Assembly (NCBI GenBank): GCA_965219495.1
Contig: OZ244777.1
Location: forward strand, 4,340,001-4,404,000
Reading direction: 5' to 3'
DNA: 64,000 nucleotides
Source of the DNA: CAZPXZ01 sp965219495
GTDB lineage: Bacteria > Pseudomonadota > Alphaproteobacteria > Rhodobacterales > CAZPXZ01
The notes beneath the pieces are model-generated. The model did not search any database. It was not told the DNA's origin and saw only the letters and a program-made list of their open reading frames with translations. A program made the translations under genes and the position numbers. Below, one piece after another: positions 8,428 through 17,073 of the stretch (positions are counted from its first letter, which is position 1; the number at the start of each line of letters is the position of its first letter).

Positions 8428-9409
8428 CTAGGGGTGAATTTCGACGGGAAGATCCGCAAACAACTCGCGGACTTTCTCGACCATCTCGGACGGTGCTAGG
8501 ACACGAGTGATCATGGAGCTAACATGTTCGGGACCCGGGAGAGCTAATGAGACTGCTTTGTCCACGCGCCGAAACTTCTGATCTTCGAATTGCAGCTCGC
8601 GCTTCCAGAAACGGCCATCGACGCGGAGAAGCAGTTCCCGTTCGCGTGGCGGGAGCGGAAGTCCACGCGCCCGATTGTTGACGGGGTAGTTGGCGGTAAT
8701 ACGCCACTTGCGTTGTTTGTAATACGCAAGGGGCTCGTCGACATGCTCGTCGTCAGTTGGGTGGAACAGCGACTGGACGATGGAGATGGCTCCGATCATT
8801 GCGGGGAACGGGCGTTCTCGAAGCCAAGGAAGGCAAGTAAGTCCCGTATCGAGGCCATGGGAACCTTGAACTCTTGGATGATGCCTCGTCGTTCGTCGCC
8901 GTTTCTCAGGTCGAAGACGCAGTTGTCCGCAAAACGCTCTGCTCCGGGGAAGCGTTCTCTAACGTGGTTCAGGTCGGTGATCTGATTGAGTTCCTTGAGG
9001 TTTCGGAGCATGTGTTCGATGTGGGCGAGATGACCCACGACGAACGGTCCGAGGAGCGCGAGTTGGTCGTCTTTCGTCAGCGCCTGCGGCATGTATATCA
9101 CGGGCAGCGCGCCGGCCGGCGCAGTCCCGCGATGTCGAATTCGATGGCGTATGGCCCGAAATGCTGGGAGTGCGCAGGGAGTTCATCGGGCGGAAGCTCG
9201 GTGAAACAAATGCGCTCTTGGAGTACGCGATAGGGGGATGAGCTACCTAGGCTCACAGGAGTGGTCCACTCAACAACCTCGGGAGCCAGAATCAAGCCGG
9301 TTCGCCGTATGGAGCGGAGGATCGCCAAACCGCGTGCCAAGAGTTCTTGGCGGGTCTCTCCTTCACGCGGCCTCGGGAAGCTGTGGTAGAAGAATGTGGT
9401 GTCCGCCAT
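8428..9409 (-). pseudogene. AbiGi-like protein split by two single-base frameshifts
   Basis: Three overlapping minus frames (9409-9098, 9101-8796, 8799-8428) join into one protein of about 325 residues. The order of motifs is TTFFYHSFPRP, ERICFTELPPDELPAHS, FGPYAIEFD, VIYMPQALTKDD, then MIGAISIVQSLFHPTDDEH. This matches the AbiGi/DUF2743 family, described as the antitoxin half of an abortive-infection pair. Each junction is repaired by adding one base in a C/G run (near 9105 and near 8803). No AbiGii partner is next to it. The start ATG 9409 has GGAGGA upstream. It may be a real pseudogene or two homopolymer errors. Confidence 0.6.
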
Positions 9410-9643
9410 GGCGCTGTCCTCCGGAAACGAATTGAGGTGCACAAGGGCTCGAGCCGGCTCATCCCCGCGAGTTGCGCAGCAGCATTGATGCTACCGCCTT
9501 ACGGTCGAAGGGTTGTCCCGGTCGGGACGCGACCCTCCTGGCCCCGAAGTCCCCCTGTGCTCTCCGCGGCCGTTTGTGTGGAATGTCGCCGAGGCCGTAG
9601 CCGACACATGCTCCCTGCGGCGTTCCGGACACCCGTAGACGAC

Positions 9644-10081
9644 TCACGCCGCCTCGCCGACGGTCACACTCACGCGCTTCCCCAGCCGGCGCAGGGCCCA
9701 GTCAATTGTTGCGGCCTTGGTGCTGTGTTCGGGATTGAGCATGCGCCGCACCTCGCTCTCCGCGACGTCGAGGTCGCGGGCCAGACGGCGTTGCGAAATC
9801 CCGGCCTGGCGCCACGCCTCGTAGAGAGCCGCCTTCAGCGCGATCTGCACCGGAGGAACCACTAACGGACGCCCCCTGCCGGCGCGCGACGGCTCGGGCA
9901 GGTCCCCGCCCTCCCGCATCGTGGTGGCGATGAGCTCGCGCAGCAGATCCTTGGCCTCGGCCAGCGCCTCGTCCCGTGTGGCGCCGTCCGTTGCCCCCCA
10001 CCCGAAATCCGGGATCGAGACGACGAACCGGCCGTCCTCGTCGCGTTCGATCGTGGCGGGATAGTTGTAGGTATCGGGCAT
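9644..10081 (-). CDS. hicB: HicB-family antitoxin
   Basis: The 145-residue protein has the HicB partial RNase H-like fold at the N-terminus (YPATIERDEDGRFVVSIPDF, EALAEAKDLLRELIA) and a C-terminal helix-turn-helix (ISQRRLARDLDVAESEVRRM). It neutralises the HicA mRNA interferase encoded just upstream, 44 bp away, and represses the operon. Gene order hicA then hicB is the common one. Both genes look intact. Confidence 0.9.
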   Translation of the reverse strand: MPDTYNYPATIERDEDGRFVVSIPDFGWGATDGATRDEALAEAKDLLRELIATTMREGGDLPEPSRAGRGRPLVVPPVQIALKAALYEAWRQAGISQRRLARDLDVAESEVRRMLNPEHSTKAATIDWALRRLGKRVSVTVGEAA

Positions 10082-10125
10082 CTCTTCGGTCCTCCTGGGC
10101 AGCGACGCTCGTGTCGGTCCGCCCC

Positions 10126-10338
10126 CTAGAAATCGTCCCTATCGATCCCGAGGTCGGCGAGCATCTCGGCGAGCAGTCCCTTGCCGATCTCCTTCTCGCG
10201 GTCCTTGACGGTCGTTCTGCGATTGCCCGCATAGAGCGTACCGTGCGAGGCGGCGCCTTCGGACGCCACGAACCGAACCTCAAGACTCCGGCTCCGCGCC
10301 CATCTGCGGACCCTCGCGATGAACTGCCGCCCGTTCAT
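10126..10338 (-). CDS. hicA: HicA-family mRNA interferase toxin
   Basis: The 70-residue product has the dsRBD-like HicA fold, with the conserved GAASHGTLYAGNRRTTV segment carrying the catalytic histidine and IGKGLLAEMLADLGI at the C-terminus. It cleaves mRNA when free of HicB. The ATG at 10338 (MNGRQFIARV) is preferred over an upstream GTG because it fits the normal HicA N-terminus. It is the first gene of a two-gene operon with hicB. Confidence 0.88.
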   Translation of the reverse strand: MNGRQFIARVRRWARSRSLEVRFVASEGAASHGTLYAGNRRTTVKDREKEIGKGLLAEMLADLGIDRDDF

Positions 10339-10505
10339 GTCCGCCACAGTGGGATCCGGCGCCGGTGCCCGTCAAGGATAGATGCGCACATTTTTGAGCG
10401 CAACAGTCTTTTCCCGATGACCGTCTGAGCCGGGTTCGGCCTGCATCGCCGGCCCGTCGCCCGCTGGCGAATGGCCGCGAGGGGTTCACCCGCCGGGCGC
10501 TGTAG

Positions 10506-10555
10506 CGCGACAATCAAGGTGACACATGCGCGACAATCAAGATGACACATTTGGT
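10506..10555. repeat. Tandem 21-24 bp repeat, probable IS21-type end remnant
   Basis: GCGCGACAATCAAGRTGACACAT occurs twice in a row (about 10506-10529 and 10530-10552). IS21-family ends carry such short internally repeated transposase-binding sites. No IS21 gene adjoins it, so it is an isolated end. Confidence 0.5.
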
Positions 10556-11045
10556 GTCGCGGCGAGCAGGATGATTGCGAGGTTTTTGGAGGATTGCAAG
10601 TGGGGGAGCGAGAAGGGGTTTGGGTCGTGTAGGCGTGCTGCGCATTTTGTGGATCGTTTGTGAATTTGGTGTTTGCCGGTTTTCCGGGGGTTTTGCGGAG
10701 GCTCGCGGCGGGTGCAGGGCCAGCGGGACGTTTGGCGCTGTTTTGTTGTATCGCTTTTCGGGGCGGTGCGGTCCGATTGTGATCAGGCCGCGAAGATGGG
10801 CTGCGCACCGAGGTTCCGCTGGCCCGGCGACGAGATCCCGGCGGAGGGCCGGCGCAAGCCGAAGCGCATGATCACGTCGCTGGACGACGTGCGCAAGCTC
10901 CGTCCCGCGCGCACCGAGATCTCATCTGCACCGGCCTGTGCATCAAGGGCGGCGTGCAAATTTGGGGCGACATCGCGACGGGCCTTTTCGTCGACCGCAA
11001 GCAGAAGCGCTGAGAGGCGTTCTCGGAGGACGTCCCGCCGGCCCC
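10556..11045. other. Decayed coding remnant of unknown family
   Basis: Plus-strand frames from about 10796 read KPKRMITSLDDVRKLRPAR and, after a one-base shift near 10915, ICTGLCIKGGVQIWGD followed by a short end with a stop at 11009. The fluent reading across the shift suggests a former gene, whose family I do not recognise. The rest of the interval is featureless. Confidence 0.3.
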
Positions 11046-11119
11046 GCGCCGGCCAAATCGCCGCGCAAATGTGCAGCATGATAGTTGTCGCTGGTGGCCA
11101 TCATAGTTGTCGTTTGACA
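11046..11119 (-). repeat. IS21-type right-end remnant
   Basis: About 74 bp, read on the minus strand from 11119, match the right end of the IS21 element at 39392-39465 with only a few changes. They include the doubled motif CGACAACTAT(G/C)ATG. This end cuts the transposase fragment at 11120-11597, showing where a related IS21 once inserted. The interior of that element is gone. Confidence 0.7.
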
Positions 11120-11597
11120 TGCCCGCCTGAAGGTGGAAGGCGCGGCGGTCGGCGACCGGCGCGGCATCCGGGCCGATGATATCGGCCAGCACTGCAGCAG
11201 AGCGCCGCGGCAGCCGCGCCAGGCCGGCCTCGCGGATCACCTTGGCCACGGTCGACAGGCTGGCAGGACAGTCCTCGGCTGCAAGGACGGCGGCGATCTG
11301 GTGGATCGACATCTGCCGCTCCCGGCGCAACTCCAGGATACGCTGGTTCCTGTGCCTGCGTGAGACCGTCGCCCCCGGAGCGGGCTCTTCGTCCTTCGGC
11401 TTCTCTGGCGGCTGGAAGAAGGCCCACCCGGGATCTGCATTGAACGCGGAGCAGAGGTTGCGGAAGGAGCCGATGCTGTAGCCGAAGACCTCCGCGGCAG
11501 CCTTGCAGTCCATGCCGTCAACGTAGCGGGCACGCAGCGCCTCGTAGCGTCTTTGGGCCGGATTCCGTGGCCTGAGGAATGTGTCCCGGAGTGTCAT
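11120..11597 (-). pseudogene. N-terminal fragment of a DDE transposase, cut by an IS21 end
   Basis: From ATG 11597 the frame reads MTLRDTFLRPRNPAQRRYEA and continues with CKAAAEVFGYSIGSFRNLC, ILELRRERQMSIHQIAAVL and GLARLPRRSAAVLADI before running into the IS21-type end at 11119. This is the helix-turn-helix half of a DDE transposase family. The catalytic half is missing, so the fragment is non-functional. Confidence 0.75.
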
Positions 11598-11939
11598 AAT
11601 CGCCAACCTTGCATATAACACACATTGTCACACGATCATTCAGCACAATCCCCGTCAACCGCTTCATCCGGTGGCAATGCCAAGGCAGCGTGTCTGTACG
11701 GCGGGCAAGCGCAAGATGCTGTTGAATTCCGACTGAATACGCCAATCCCGGATGATTGCACGCAAGCGGCCGGCGCGCCGTCGCGTCTTCCGACATGTGC
11801 TGTCTATATCAAGGTTGTATGAGCATGATTACTACTGCGAATCGCATATATGACATACTGCTTGCGAAAAGGCAGAAATAGCCAAACAAATCCGGGAAAC
11901 ACGGCCATCTCGCGTCACATGCCCCCTATGACTGGGAAT
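11598..11939. other. No gene seen
   Basis: About 340 bp of lower GC content than the surroundings, lying between the transposase fragment and the end of the fic gene. No frame or structural signal can be supported. Confidence 0.4.
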
Positions 11940-13034
11940 TCAGGCTAGGTCATAGCTTGTGTTCTTGCTGCCGCCCGGATTGCGGCGAAGGATGCCGCGT
12001 TCGACCAGTTCATTGATGTCCCGCTGCGCCGTCGGAATCGAACACTTGCCGATCGTGGCCCATTTCTTTGCCGTCAGCTTGCCTTCAAATCCATCGAGAA
12101 ACCTGTTGAGTACTGTTTGCTGTCGTTTGTAGAGAGGCTCGCGGGCATAGCGCTGCCAGAAATCAGCCTTGCGCAGAACAGCCTCACAAGTCGTCTCGGC
12201 GCCGTCGATCGCGCGCGAAAAGCAGTCAAGGAACCAGGCCAGACACTCGGTGACGTCGAGCGCGCCTTTCTGCGAGCGTTCAAGCATGTCGTAATATCCG
12301 GATCGTTCCTTCCGGATCTGACTCGACACGCTGTAGAAGCGCTGTCCCGAATCCTCCGACTGCGCCAGCGCCTGATCCGCGATCGCACGCGCGACGCGGC
12401 CGTTGCCGTCCTCGAACGGGTGGATAGTCACGAACCAGAGATGCGCGAGGCCAGCGCGCAGCAGGCCTTCGGGTTCGCCCCGGCGATTGAACCAATCCAG
12501 GAACGCCTGCATCTCGGGTTCGAGGTGCCGAGCCGGCGGCGCCTGATAGTGCATCCGCTGACGGCCGATCCGCCCCGAAACGACCTGCATCGGGCCATCC
12601 GCGTCGTCGCGCCATGCTCCCGTCTTGACCTTGTGCATTCCTGAATAGCCGGTCGGAAACAGCGCCGCCTGCCAGCCGAACAACCGTTCGGCCGTCAGCA
12701 ATGCCTCATAGTTCTCCGTAGCGTCGAGCATCATTTCGACGACGCCTTCGGTCCGCCGATCGGCCGGCACGACGACGGCGGCAGGCACGCCCAGGCGGCG
12801 CGCGATCGAGGATCGCACGCTGTCACGGTCAAGGACCTCGCCCTCGATCTCCGAGCTCTTGATGACGTCTTCCGTGAGCGCTTCGAGCTGCGCCTCGAGC
12901 TTCAGGTCAAAACCGAGTCTTGCCATACTTCCTAAAAGTCGGCCTTGCTTCAGGCGCGCGGCCGCGAGCGGCTCAAGGAGCCGACCGTCGTCCCAGGTCA
13001 AGTTGGGCCATTCCGGCTGCTCCCAGATGTACAT
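11940..13034 (-). CDS. Fic-family AMP-transferase
   Basis: The 364-residue protein carries the Fic catalytic motif HPFEDGNGR at about 205-213. It also has the inhibitory-helix motif SSEIEGE at about 60-66, making it a class II, self-inhibited Fic protein. The N-terminal part (MYIWEQPEWPNLTW) is of the DUF4172 type, and the C-terminal part is a winged helix (ISIPTAQ-like region, ELVERGILRRNPGG). Fic enzymes attach AMP to target proteins; this class is often chromosomal or in islands. ATG 13034 follows GAGAGG. Two copies of an 11-bp repeat lie upstream. Confidence 0.9.
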   Translation of the reverse strand: MYIWEQPEWPNLTWDDGRLLEPLAAARLKQGRLLGSMARLGFDLKLEAQLEALTEDVIKSSEIEGEVLDRDSVRSSIARRLGVPAAVVVPADRRTEGVVEMMLDATENYEALLTAERLFGWQAALFPTGYSGMHKVKTGAWRDDADGPMQVVSGRIGRQRMHYQAPPARHLEPEMQAFLDWFNRRGEPEGLLRAGLAHLWFVTIHPFEDGNGRVARAIADQALAQSEDSGQRFYSVSSQIRKERSGYYDMLERSQKGALDVTECLAWFLDCFSRAIDGAETTCEAVLRKADFWQRYAREPLYKRQQTVLNRFLDGFEGKLTAKKWATIGKCSIPTAQRDINELVERGILRRNPGGSKNTSYDLA

Positions 13035-13050
13035 GATTTTCCTCTCTCAA

Positions 13051-13116
13051 TGAGGAGAATATGGCATCGTTCTCGTCATTTGGCAAGCACATTCTCTTCT
13101 CTTGGTGAGGAGAATA
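13051..13116. promoter_or_regulatory. Direct repeats upstream of fic
   Basis: TGAGGAGAATA occurs at 13051-13061 and at 13106-13116, 55 bp apart, just upstream of the fic start. A partial inverted arm (ATTCTC, 13091-13096) faces the second copy. Such paired sites suggest a regulator binding site; the winged-helix tail of the Fic protein is one candidate binder. Confidence 0.4.
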
Positions 13117-13174
13117 ATTCGCCTTTCGCCTCATTGCCCAGTGCTGGGTACCAAATTGGCGAAAAGCGCCGGGG

Positions 13175-13205
13175 TTGACTGGTCGGCAGTGTAAGAATAT
13201 CTTAC
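13175..13205 (+). promoter_or_regulatory. Promoter with overlapping operator for the XRE/ImmA operon
   Basis: TTGACT (13175-13180) and TATCTT (13198-13203) are 17 bp apart. The palindrome GTAAGA-ATA-TCTTAC (13191-13205) covers the -10, an ideal position for repression by the XRE protein encoded second in the operon. Confidence 0.6.
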
Positions 13206-13230
13206 CATGTGTCGGATGAAGGAGGCGCCC

Positions 13231-13536
13231 ATGGATCCCGCCGCACTGAAAAAGAAGCGGATCGACGTCATCGGCCAGATTCAGGCCGACAGCGGCCTCG
13301 AATGCCCAGCGCTGACCGGCGCTATCAAGCCGATCGAGAACCTGCCCAAATTCGACAGCAAGGTCTGGCCTGTCGCGACCACGATCCTTGCGACCGAGAT
13401 CGACGCGACCATCCCCGACGACGTGAACATCTTCGTCGACGAGACGACCAAGCTCCCGCGCTCCATCGACGAAACAGCCGTCTTCGTCTGCGACTTGCCA
13501 AAGAAGCAAAGCGAGCAGGAATCGGAAGCGGCATGA
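13231..13536 (+). CDS. Hypothetical protein, first gene of an XRE/ImmA operon
   Basis: The 101-residue protein starts at ATG 13231 behind a perfect AAGGAGG site at 13219-13225. It is acidic in its second half (NIFVDETTKLPRS) and I recognise no domain. It ends in an ATGA overlap with the XRE gene, so it is co-translated with it. The arrangement (small protein, XRE regulator, ImmA/IrrE protease) is a common regulatory or toxin-antitoxin-like module in mobile islands. Confidence 0.7.
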   Translation: MDPAALKKKRIDVIGQIQADSGLECPALTGAIKPIENLPKFDSKVWPVATTILATEIDATIPDDVNIFVDETTKLPRSIDETAVFVCDLPKKQSEQESEAA

Positions 13537-13898
13537 CCAAACTCGATTTCGCCAAGCGCACGCAGATTGGCGAGCGCCTAAAAGAGGCGCGCAAGCTCGC
13601 TGGCCTGTCACAAGGCCATGTCGCCAGGATGCTTGGCCTGCATCGTCCCTCCGTCAGCGAGATGGAGGCCGGCAACCGCCGCGTCTCGGCCGACGAGCTC
13701 GCTCGGCTTGCCGAGATATATGACGTCAACGTTGCCTGGCTGCTTGGCCAAGCGCCCGAGACACTCGACGCTCAAGACCCACGACTCGAACTCGCCGCGC
13801 GCGAACTCTCCAAACTCAAGCCCGATGACTTGGAACACCTGCTCAGACTGTTAGCCGCCATGCGCACCGATGCCACCGCGACTGGAGGCGATCGCTGA
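13533..13898 (+). CDS. XRE-family transcriptional regulator
   Basis: The 121-residue protein contains a classical helix-turn-helix: IGERLKEARKLAGLSQGHVA, MLGLHRPSVSEMEAGNRRVS, then ELARLAEIYDVNVAWLLGQ. It overlaps the genes on both sides (ATGA at 13533; shared base at 13898), so all three form one operon. It probably represses the operon at the palindrome 13191-13205. Regulators of this type are typically cut or cleared by the neighbouring ImmA/IrrE protease, which here is truncated. Confidence 0.88.
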   Translation: MTKLDFAKRTQIGERLKEARKLAGLSQGHVARMLGLHRPSVSEMEAGNRRVSADELARLAEIYDVNVAWLLGQAPETLDAQDPRLELAARELSKLKPDDLEHLLRLLAAMRTDATATGGDR

Positions 13899-14257
13899 TG
13901 AGCGTGATGCGCACCATTAGGCCCAGATTCAACCGTCGCGCCCTGGCGACCCAAGCCATGCAGGCCGCCACCGCCACGCGGGCGAAGGCCACGCTCGACC
14001 AAACCAGACCCATCTGCATCTACGGCCTTTGCGAAACGCTGGGAGTCGCGGTGCGCTTCAACAACATCAACATGGAAGGGATGTATCAGCGCGGCCTTCC
14101 ATCGCGCATCCATCTCTCCGCGCGACGACCGCTGCCGCGGCGCACTTTCAATTGTGCGCATGAGCTCGGCCATCACGTGTTCGGCCACGGCTTGTCGATC
14201 GACGAACTGCGCGAGGACGCCAAGACGCAACCCTGGGAGGTGTTGCGTGGAGGGTGA
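13898..14257 (+). pseudogene. ImmA/IrrE-family metallopeptidase, C-terminus lost
   Basis: The frame starts at ATG 13898 and carries the zinc-protease motif in FNCAHELGHHVFGHG (about residues 85-99), then DELREDAKTQPWEV. It stops at 14257, shortly after entering a repeated sequence that also occurs at 18557-18640 on the other strand. Family members continue for another 60 or more residues, so the C-terminus was removed by that insertion. The catalytic histidines remain, so some activity cannot be excluded. Confidence 0.75.
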
Positions 14258-14331
14258 TTCGGGGAACGGTTTTCGCGGGCAGGGCTGGAAGCGTGGCGGG
14301 GCTGCCGGGGAGAAGGATAGCTTGGAGTGGC
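14245..14331 (+). repeat. Dispersed repeat, copy 1
   Basis: GCGTGGAGGGTGATTCGGGG and the following 65 bp match the reverse complement of 18557-18640 with scattered changes. It replaces the end of the ImmA gene. It is probably an IS end fragment, perhaps from the IS1380-like element whose wreck lies at 18785-19960. Confidence 0.55.
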
Positions 14332-14539
14332 GCAGCCGCCCTCCAGGCTCCCGGCCAACCCCGGCTGGGCATCGGCAATCGGCTCGAACCCCGCCAAAAG
14401 CCCTGCTTGGAAATACCCCCGCTACTCGAAAAAAGGAACCGGTTCGCAATTTCCCGCAATTTACGGATTTCCCGGCAATCCGCGCGCGGCGCATTTCGGG
14501 AAATTCCGGCACGCCTCCTACGGAATAAATCGAGTTATA

Positions 14540-14866
14540 ACACCGGTCGAGAAAGCGCAGCCAGCGAAGCGCTTGGCCGGCAAAGATTGTCGTGGCCAAG
14601 GGTGATGCCGATCTGCCGTACCAATGCACACCCGGCCACGACCACTCGCGGGCTGCGAGCTCGACTTGGGAAACAGTTACCTTCCCGCCTTCCTGCAAGT
14701 CCAAAAGGCGAACAAGATTGAGCTGAACGCTCGCGATCTTCGCCAACTCTCGTGGCCTGACACCGGATTCTGCGCAATGCCGGAGATATCGAAGGCAGTC
14801 TTGGGCGAGCGGTGCTCCTTGGTACTTCTCAATTGTCTTGGATGTTCTGAATGGATCTTCGAACAT
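14540..14866 (-). pseudogene. N-terminal fragment of a tyrosine recombinase
   Basis: Minus-strand reading from ATG 14866 gives MFEDPFRTSKTIEKYQGAPL, CLRYLRHCAESGVRPRELAK, and WLRFLDR before the frame enters repeat DNA near 14540. This is the SAM-like core-binding domain of a family of tyrosine integrases. The catalytic domain is absent, so the gene was cut by the insertion that also truncated ImmA. Confidence 0.6.
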
Positions 14867-15248
14867 GGTTGTGTCTCCTTGTTGTTGGAGACACGATCAT
14901 GTGCACAGGTTGTGCTGAAGAAAAATATTTTGCGGAGATTCGGGCCGTCTCCCTGCCAACCGCCAGAAAACGCCGTCACCGCAACATATGGTTTGCCGCA
15001 ACACTTATGCGGCGCAGTGCGCATTCAATCGATTCGGGTGATGGTGCGAAGGCGTAGCGTGCGCCGCCGTCCATCGTGAAGGCGTCAGCCATGGCGGGTT
15101 CCTCTCCCGGATCCTGTAGGGAATGAAGCGCCTGAATGGTAGGGGCAAGGTACATGCGGGAGGAGGAAATCGACAAGGTGGTTGCGGCGCAGACCTCGAC
15201 GGCAGGGCGAGCGGAACATCCGTGTCGGCTTTTCCTTTGTTATGGGGC
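14867..15248. other. Downstream region of tnpB
   Basis: No gene is recognised. For IS200/IS605 elements the guide (omega) RNA is read from the 3' end of tnpB and the adjoining right end, which would be about 15100-15300 on the minus strand. The sequence alone does not fix its boundary. Confidence 0.3.
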
Positions 15249-16571
15249 TTATATACATAACCTGACATGACACTGTTCTGCGACGAGCGGCGCCACTGCC
15301 CCGCTTGTTCCGGAGAATGATTGGTTCTCCGCTCCTGCCGCCGCCACGGGAAGCGGGATCACCCCGCCACTCCCCACCCGTGAACGGGCCAAAGCCCGTT
15401 GCAGGATATTCCTTGCCGCATTGACATCGCGGTCCAGCACCAGCCCGCAGGCCAGACAGGCGTGGACGCGAACAGCCAGACTCTTCGGCGCCTCGGCGCC
15501 GCATCCCGAGCAGGCCTGGCTGGTTCCATGCGGCGCGACTTCCGCCACCTGAAGGCCGGCGCTCGCAGCCTTGTCCTTCAAGAGCGTGAAAAACGTTCCC
15601 CATCCCTGCTCGGAGATCGTCCGGTTCAGCCCCGCCTTTGCCCGCACATTGTGTCCGGGTTCCGCCGCGGTCCCCTTCGCCGAGCGCAATAGGTTGGCGA
15701 TCCGCAAGTCTTCGATCGCGAAAAAATCGCAGGCCCGGCTGAGCGCCGACACCGTCCGGTGCAGGGCTTGCCGGTTGGCGTCCGAGATCCGCTGCCACTC
15801 CCGCGCCAGCGACCCCACTTTCTTGCGCCGGTTGCCGGACCCTGGCGCCGCGCGGGCCACCGCCCGCTGCAGGCGGCGCAGGCGGCCCCGGTCCACTTCC
15901 CGTTTCGCGACCTCCCCGCCATCCGACAACGTCAGCCGCTTGGCCACCCCCGCATCGATGCCGACCGGGCGGACAATCGCCTCTTTCGGGGCGACCGGCG
16001 GGAACGCGAAGCCCAAGTGAACCTCGGCGCGCAGCGGCTTCCGCACCACCCGCAGCGTCTTCAGTTCCGCCCCCTCCGGCAACGCCCGCGACGACCGCAG
16101 TTGCAGCGGCGGAAGCCCCTTCACATGCAGCCGCCAGTGCCGGCCATGCCGCCGCGCCATGCCCCGCGAGACCTCCCCGATCTCCACCGTCCGCCACCGC
16201 CGCGCCGCCTTGAAGCGCGGAACGCCAGGCTTGCCGCCGCCTTCCGCGCGCCGGAAGAAATCCCGGAAGCTCCGGTCCAGCCGCTGCAGGACACCCCGGA
16301 ACACCTGAATGCTGAGGGCGGCGAACTCGGGAAATTGCGTGTTGCTGCGGATCGCCGTCAAAGACTTGCACTGGTCGTAACAGGAAATCGAAATCCCCGC
16401 CTTCATCCAGGCGCCAATGCGCTCCTCAAGCGCGGCGTTGTAGAACCCGCAACACAACCGCAGCACCTCGCCGAGACGGCGGTGCGAGGCCGGAGTGAGC
16501 CGCGCCCGGCATTTGAAGACCTTGAACACCGGACGGGCGTCGCCGGTGGGAGAGGCGGGATCGTGTTGCAC
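15249..16571 (-). CDS. tnpB: IS200/IS605-type TnpB RNA-guided endonuclease, no TnpA partner
   Basis: The 440-residue protein has the three RuvC acidic residues: GIDAGVAKR (about 207), FAIEDLRIANLL (about 290) and DRDVNAARNIL (about 385). A zinc ribbon lies between the last two (CSGCG, CLACG). The N-terminal part (LCCGFYNAALEERI) is the usual TnpB wedge/REC region. TnpB cuts DNA at sites set by an RNA from the element's right end. The start is GTG 16571; no ATG fits. No TnpA gene is adjacent, so it is a stand-alone element. All catalytic residues are present. Confidence 0.88.
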   Translation of the reverse strand: MQHDPASPTGDARPVFKVFKCRARLTPASHRRLGEVLRLCCGFYNAALEERIGAWMKAGISISCYDQCKSLTAIRSNTQFPEFAALSIQVFRGVLQRLDRSFRDFFRRAEGGGKPGVPRFKAARRWRTVEIGEVSRGMARRHGRHWRLHVKGLPPLQLRSSRALPEGAELKTLRVVRKPLRAEVHLGFAFPPVAPKEAIVRPVGIDAGVAKRLTLSDGGEVAKREVDRGRLRRLQRAVARAAPGSGNRRKKVGSLAREWQRISDANRQALHRTVSALSRACDFFAIEDLRIANLLRSAKGTAAEPGHNVRAKAGLNRTISEQGWGTFFTLLKDKAASAGLQVAEVAPHGTSQACSGCGAEAPKSLAVRVHACLACGLVLDRDVNAARNILQRALARSRVGSGGVIPLPVAAAGAENQSFSGTSGAVAPLVAEQCHVRLCI

Positions 16572-16675
16572 AGGAGTTGCATGGATGTTGCTTCATTGAG
16601 CGATTCGTACCACCGTTTCTGCAAATGCGCAAGCGAAAACCACTTTCTTGTCAAGTTATCCATATAATTCCCTTT

Positions 16676-16694
16676 GTTATCAGATTTTGATAAC
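16676..16694. promoter_or_regulatory. Palindrome upstream of tumE/tumA, probable operator
   Basis: GTTATCA-GATTT-TGATAAC (16676-16694) is a perfect 7-bp inverted repeat ending eight bases before the tumE ATG. A further half-site AAGTTATC lies at 16653-16660. The TumA-type helix-turn-helix protein encoded downstream is the likely binder. Confidence 0.55.
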
Positions 16695-16702
16695 TTACAC
16701 TG

Positions 16703-17073
16703 ATGACAATGCCTGACCGCGATCCTGGGCTCGACACGCTGCTCGACCTTCACGGCCAGACGTTGTTCGTGAACGAGGTTGGACACTGGGTGAAGTTCAT
16801 CGTGGTGCAAAGCGAAGTCACTCCGGACAAACCGCACGGACTCAGCTTCTCGCTGACGCTGCACGCCCCGGACGGCGCCAGGCTGGTTGGGTTCGACAAT
16901 GCGCACCCGGTGAGAGAACGGCCAGGACCGGGTGCGCGACGCGCGGGGAGTGTGACCATCGGCACAGGCTGCGGACAATCCGGCCCTACGAATACAAGGA
17001 CGCGGCGACGCTTGTCGAGGATTTCTGGAAGGAAGTTGACGAGGTTCTGAGGGGAAGAGGATCGATTCCATGA
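16703..17073 (+). pseudogene. TumE-family toxin, frameshifted
   Basis: The first frame reads PDRDPGLDTLLDLHGQTLF, GHWVKFIVVQSEVTPDKPHG, SFSLTLHAPDG and GFDNAHPV, then goes astray. From about 16960 another frame resumes with DHRHRLRTIRPYEYKDAATL and VEDFWKEVDEVLRGRG, ending at 17073 with an ATGA overlap with the antitoxin. This is the TumE (DUF6516) toxin with a net shift near 16950-16960. The toxin should be inactive, while the antitoxin stays intact. Confidence 0.75.

Noticed and set aside
10506..10555. CRISPR-like short repeat
   Set aside because: Only two adjacent units with no spacers and no cas genes; fits IS21-type ends better.
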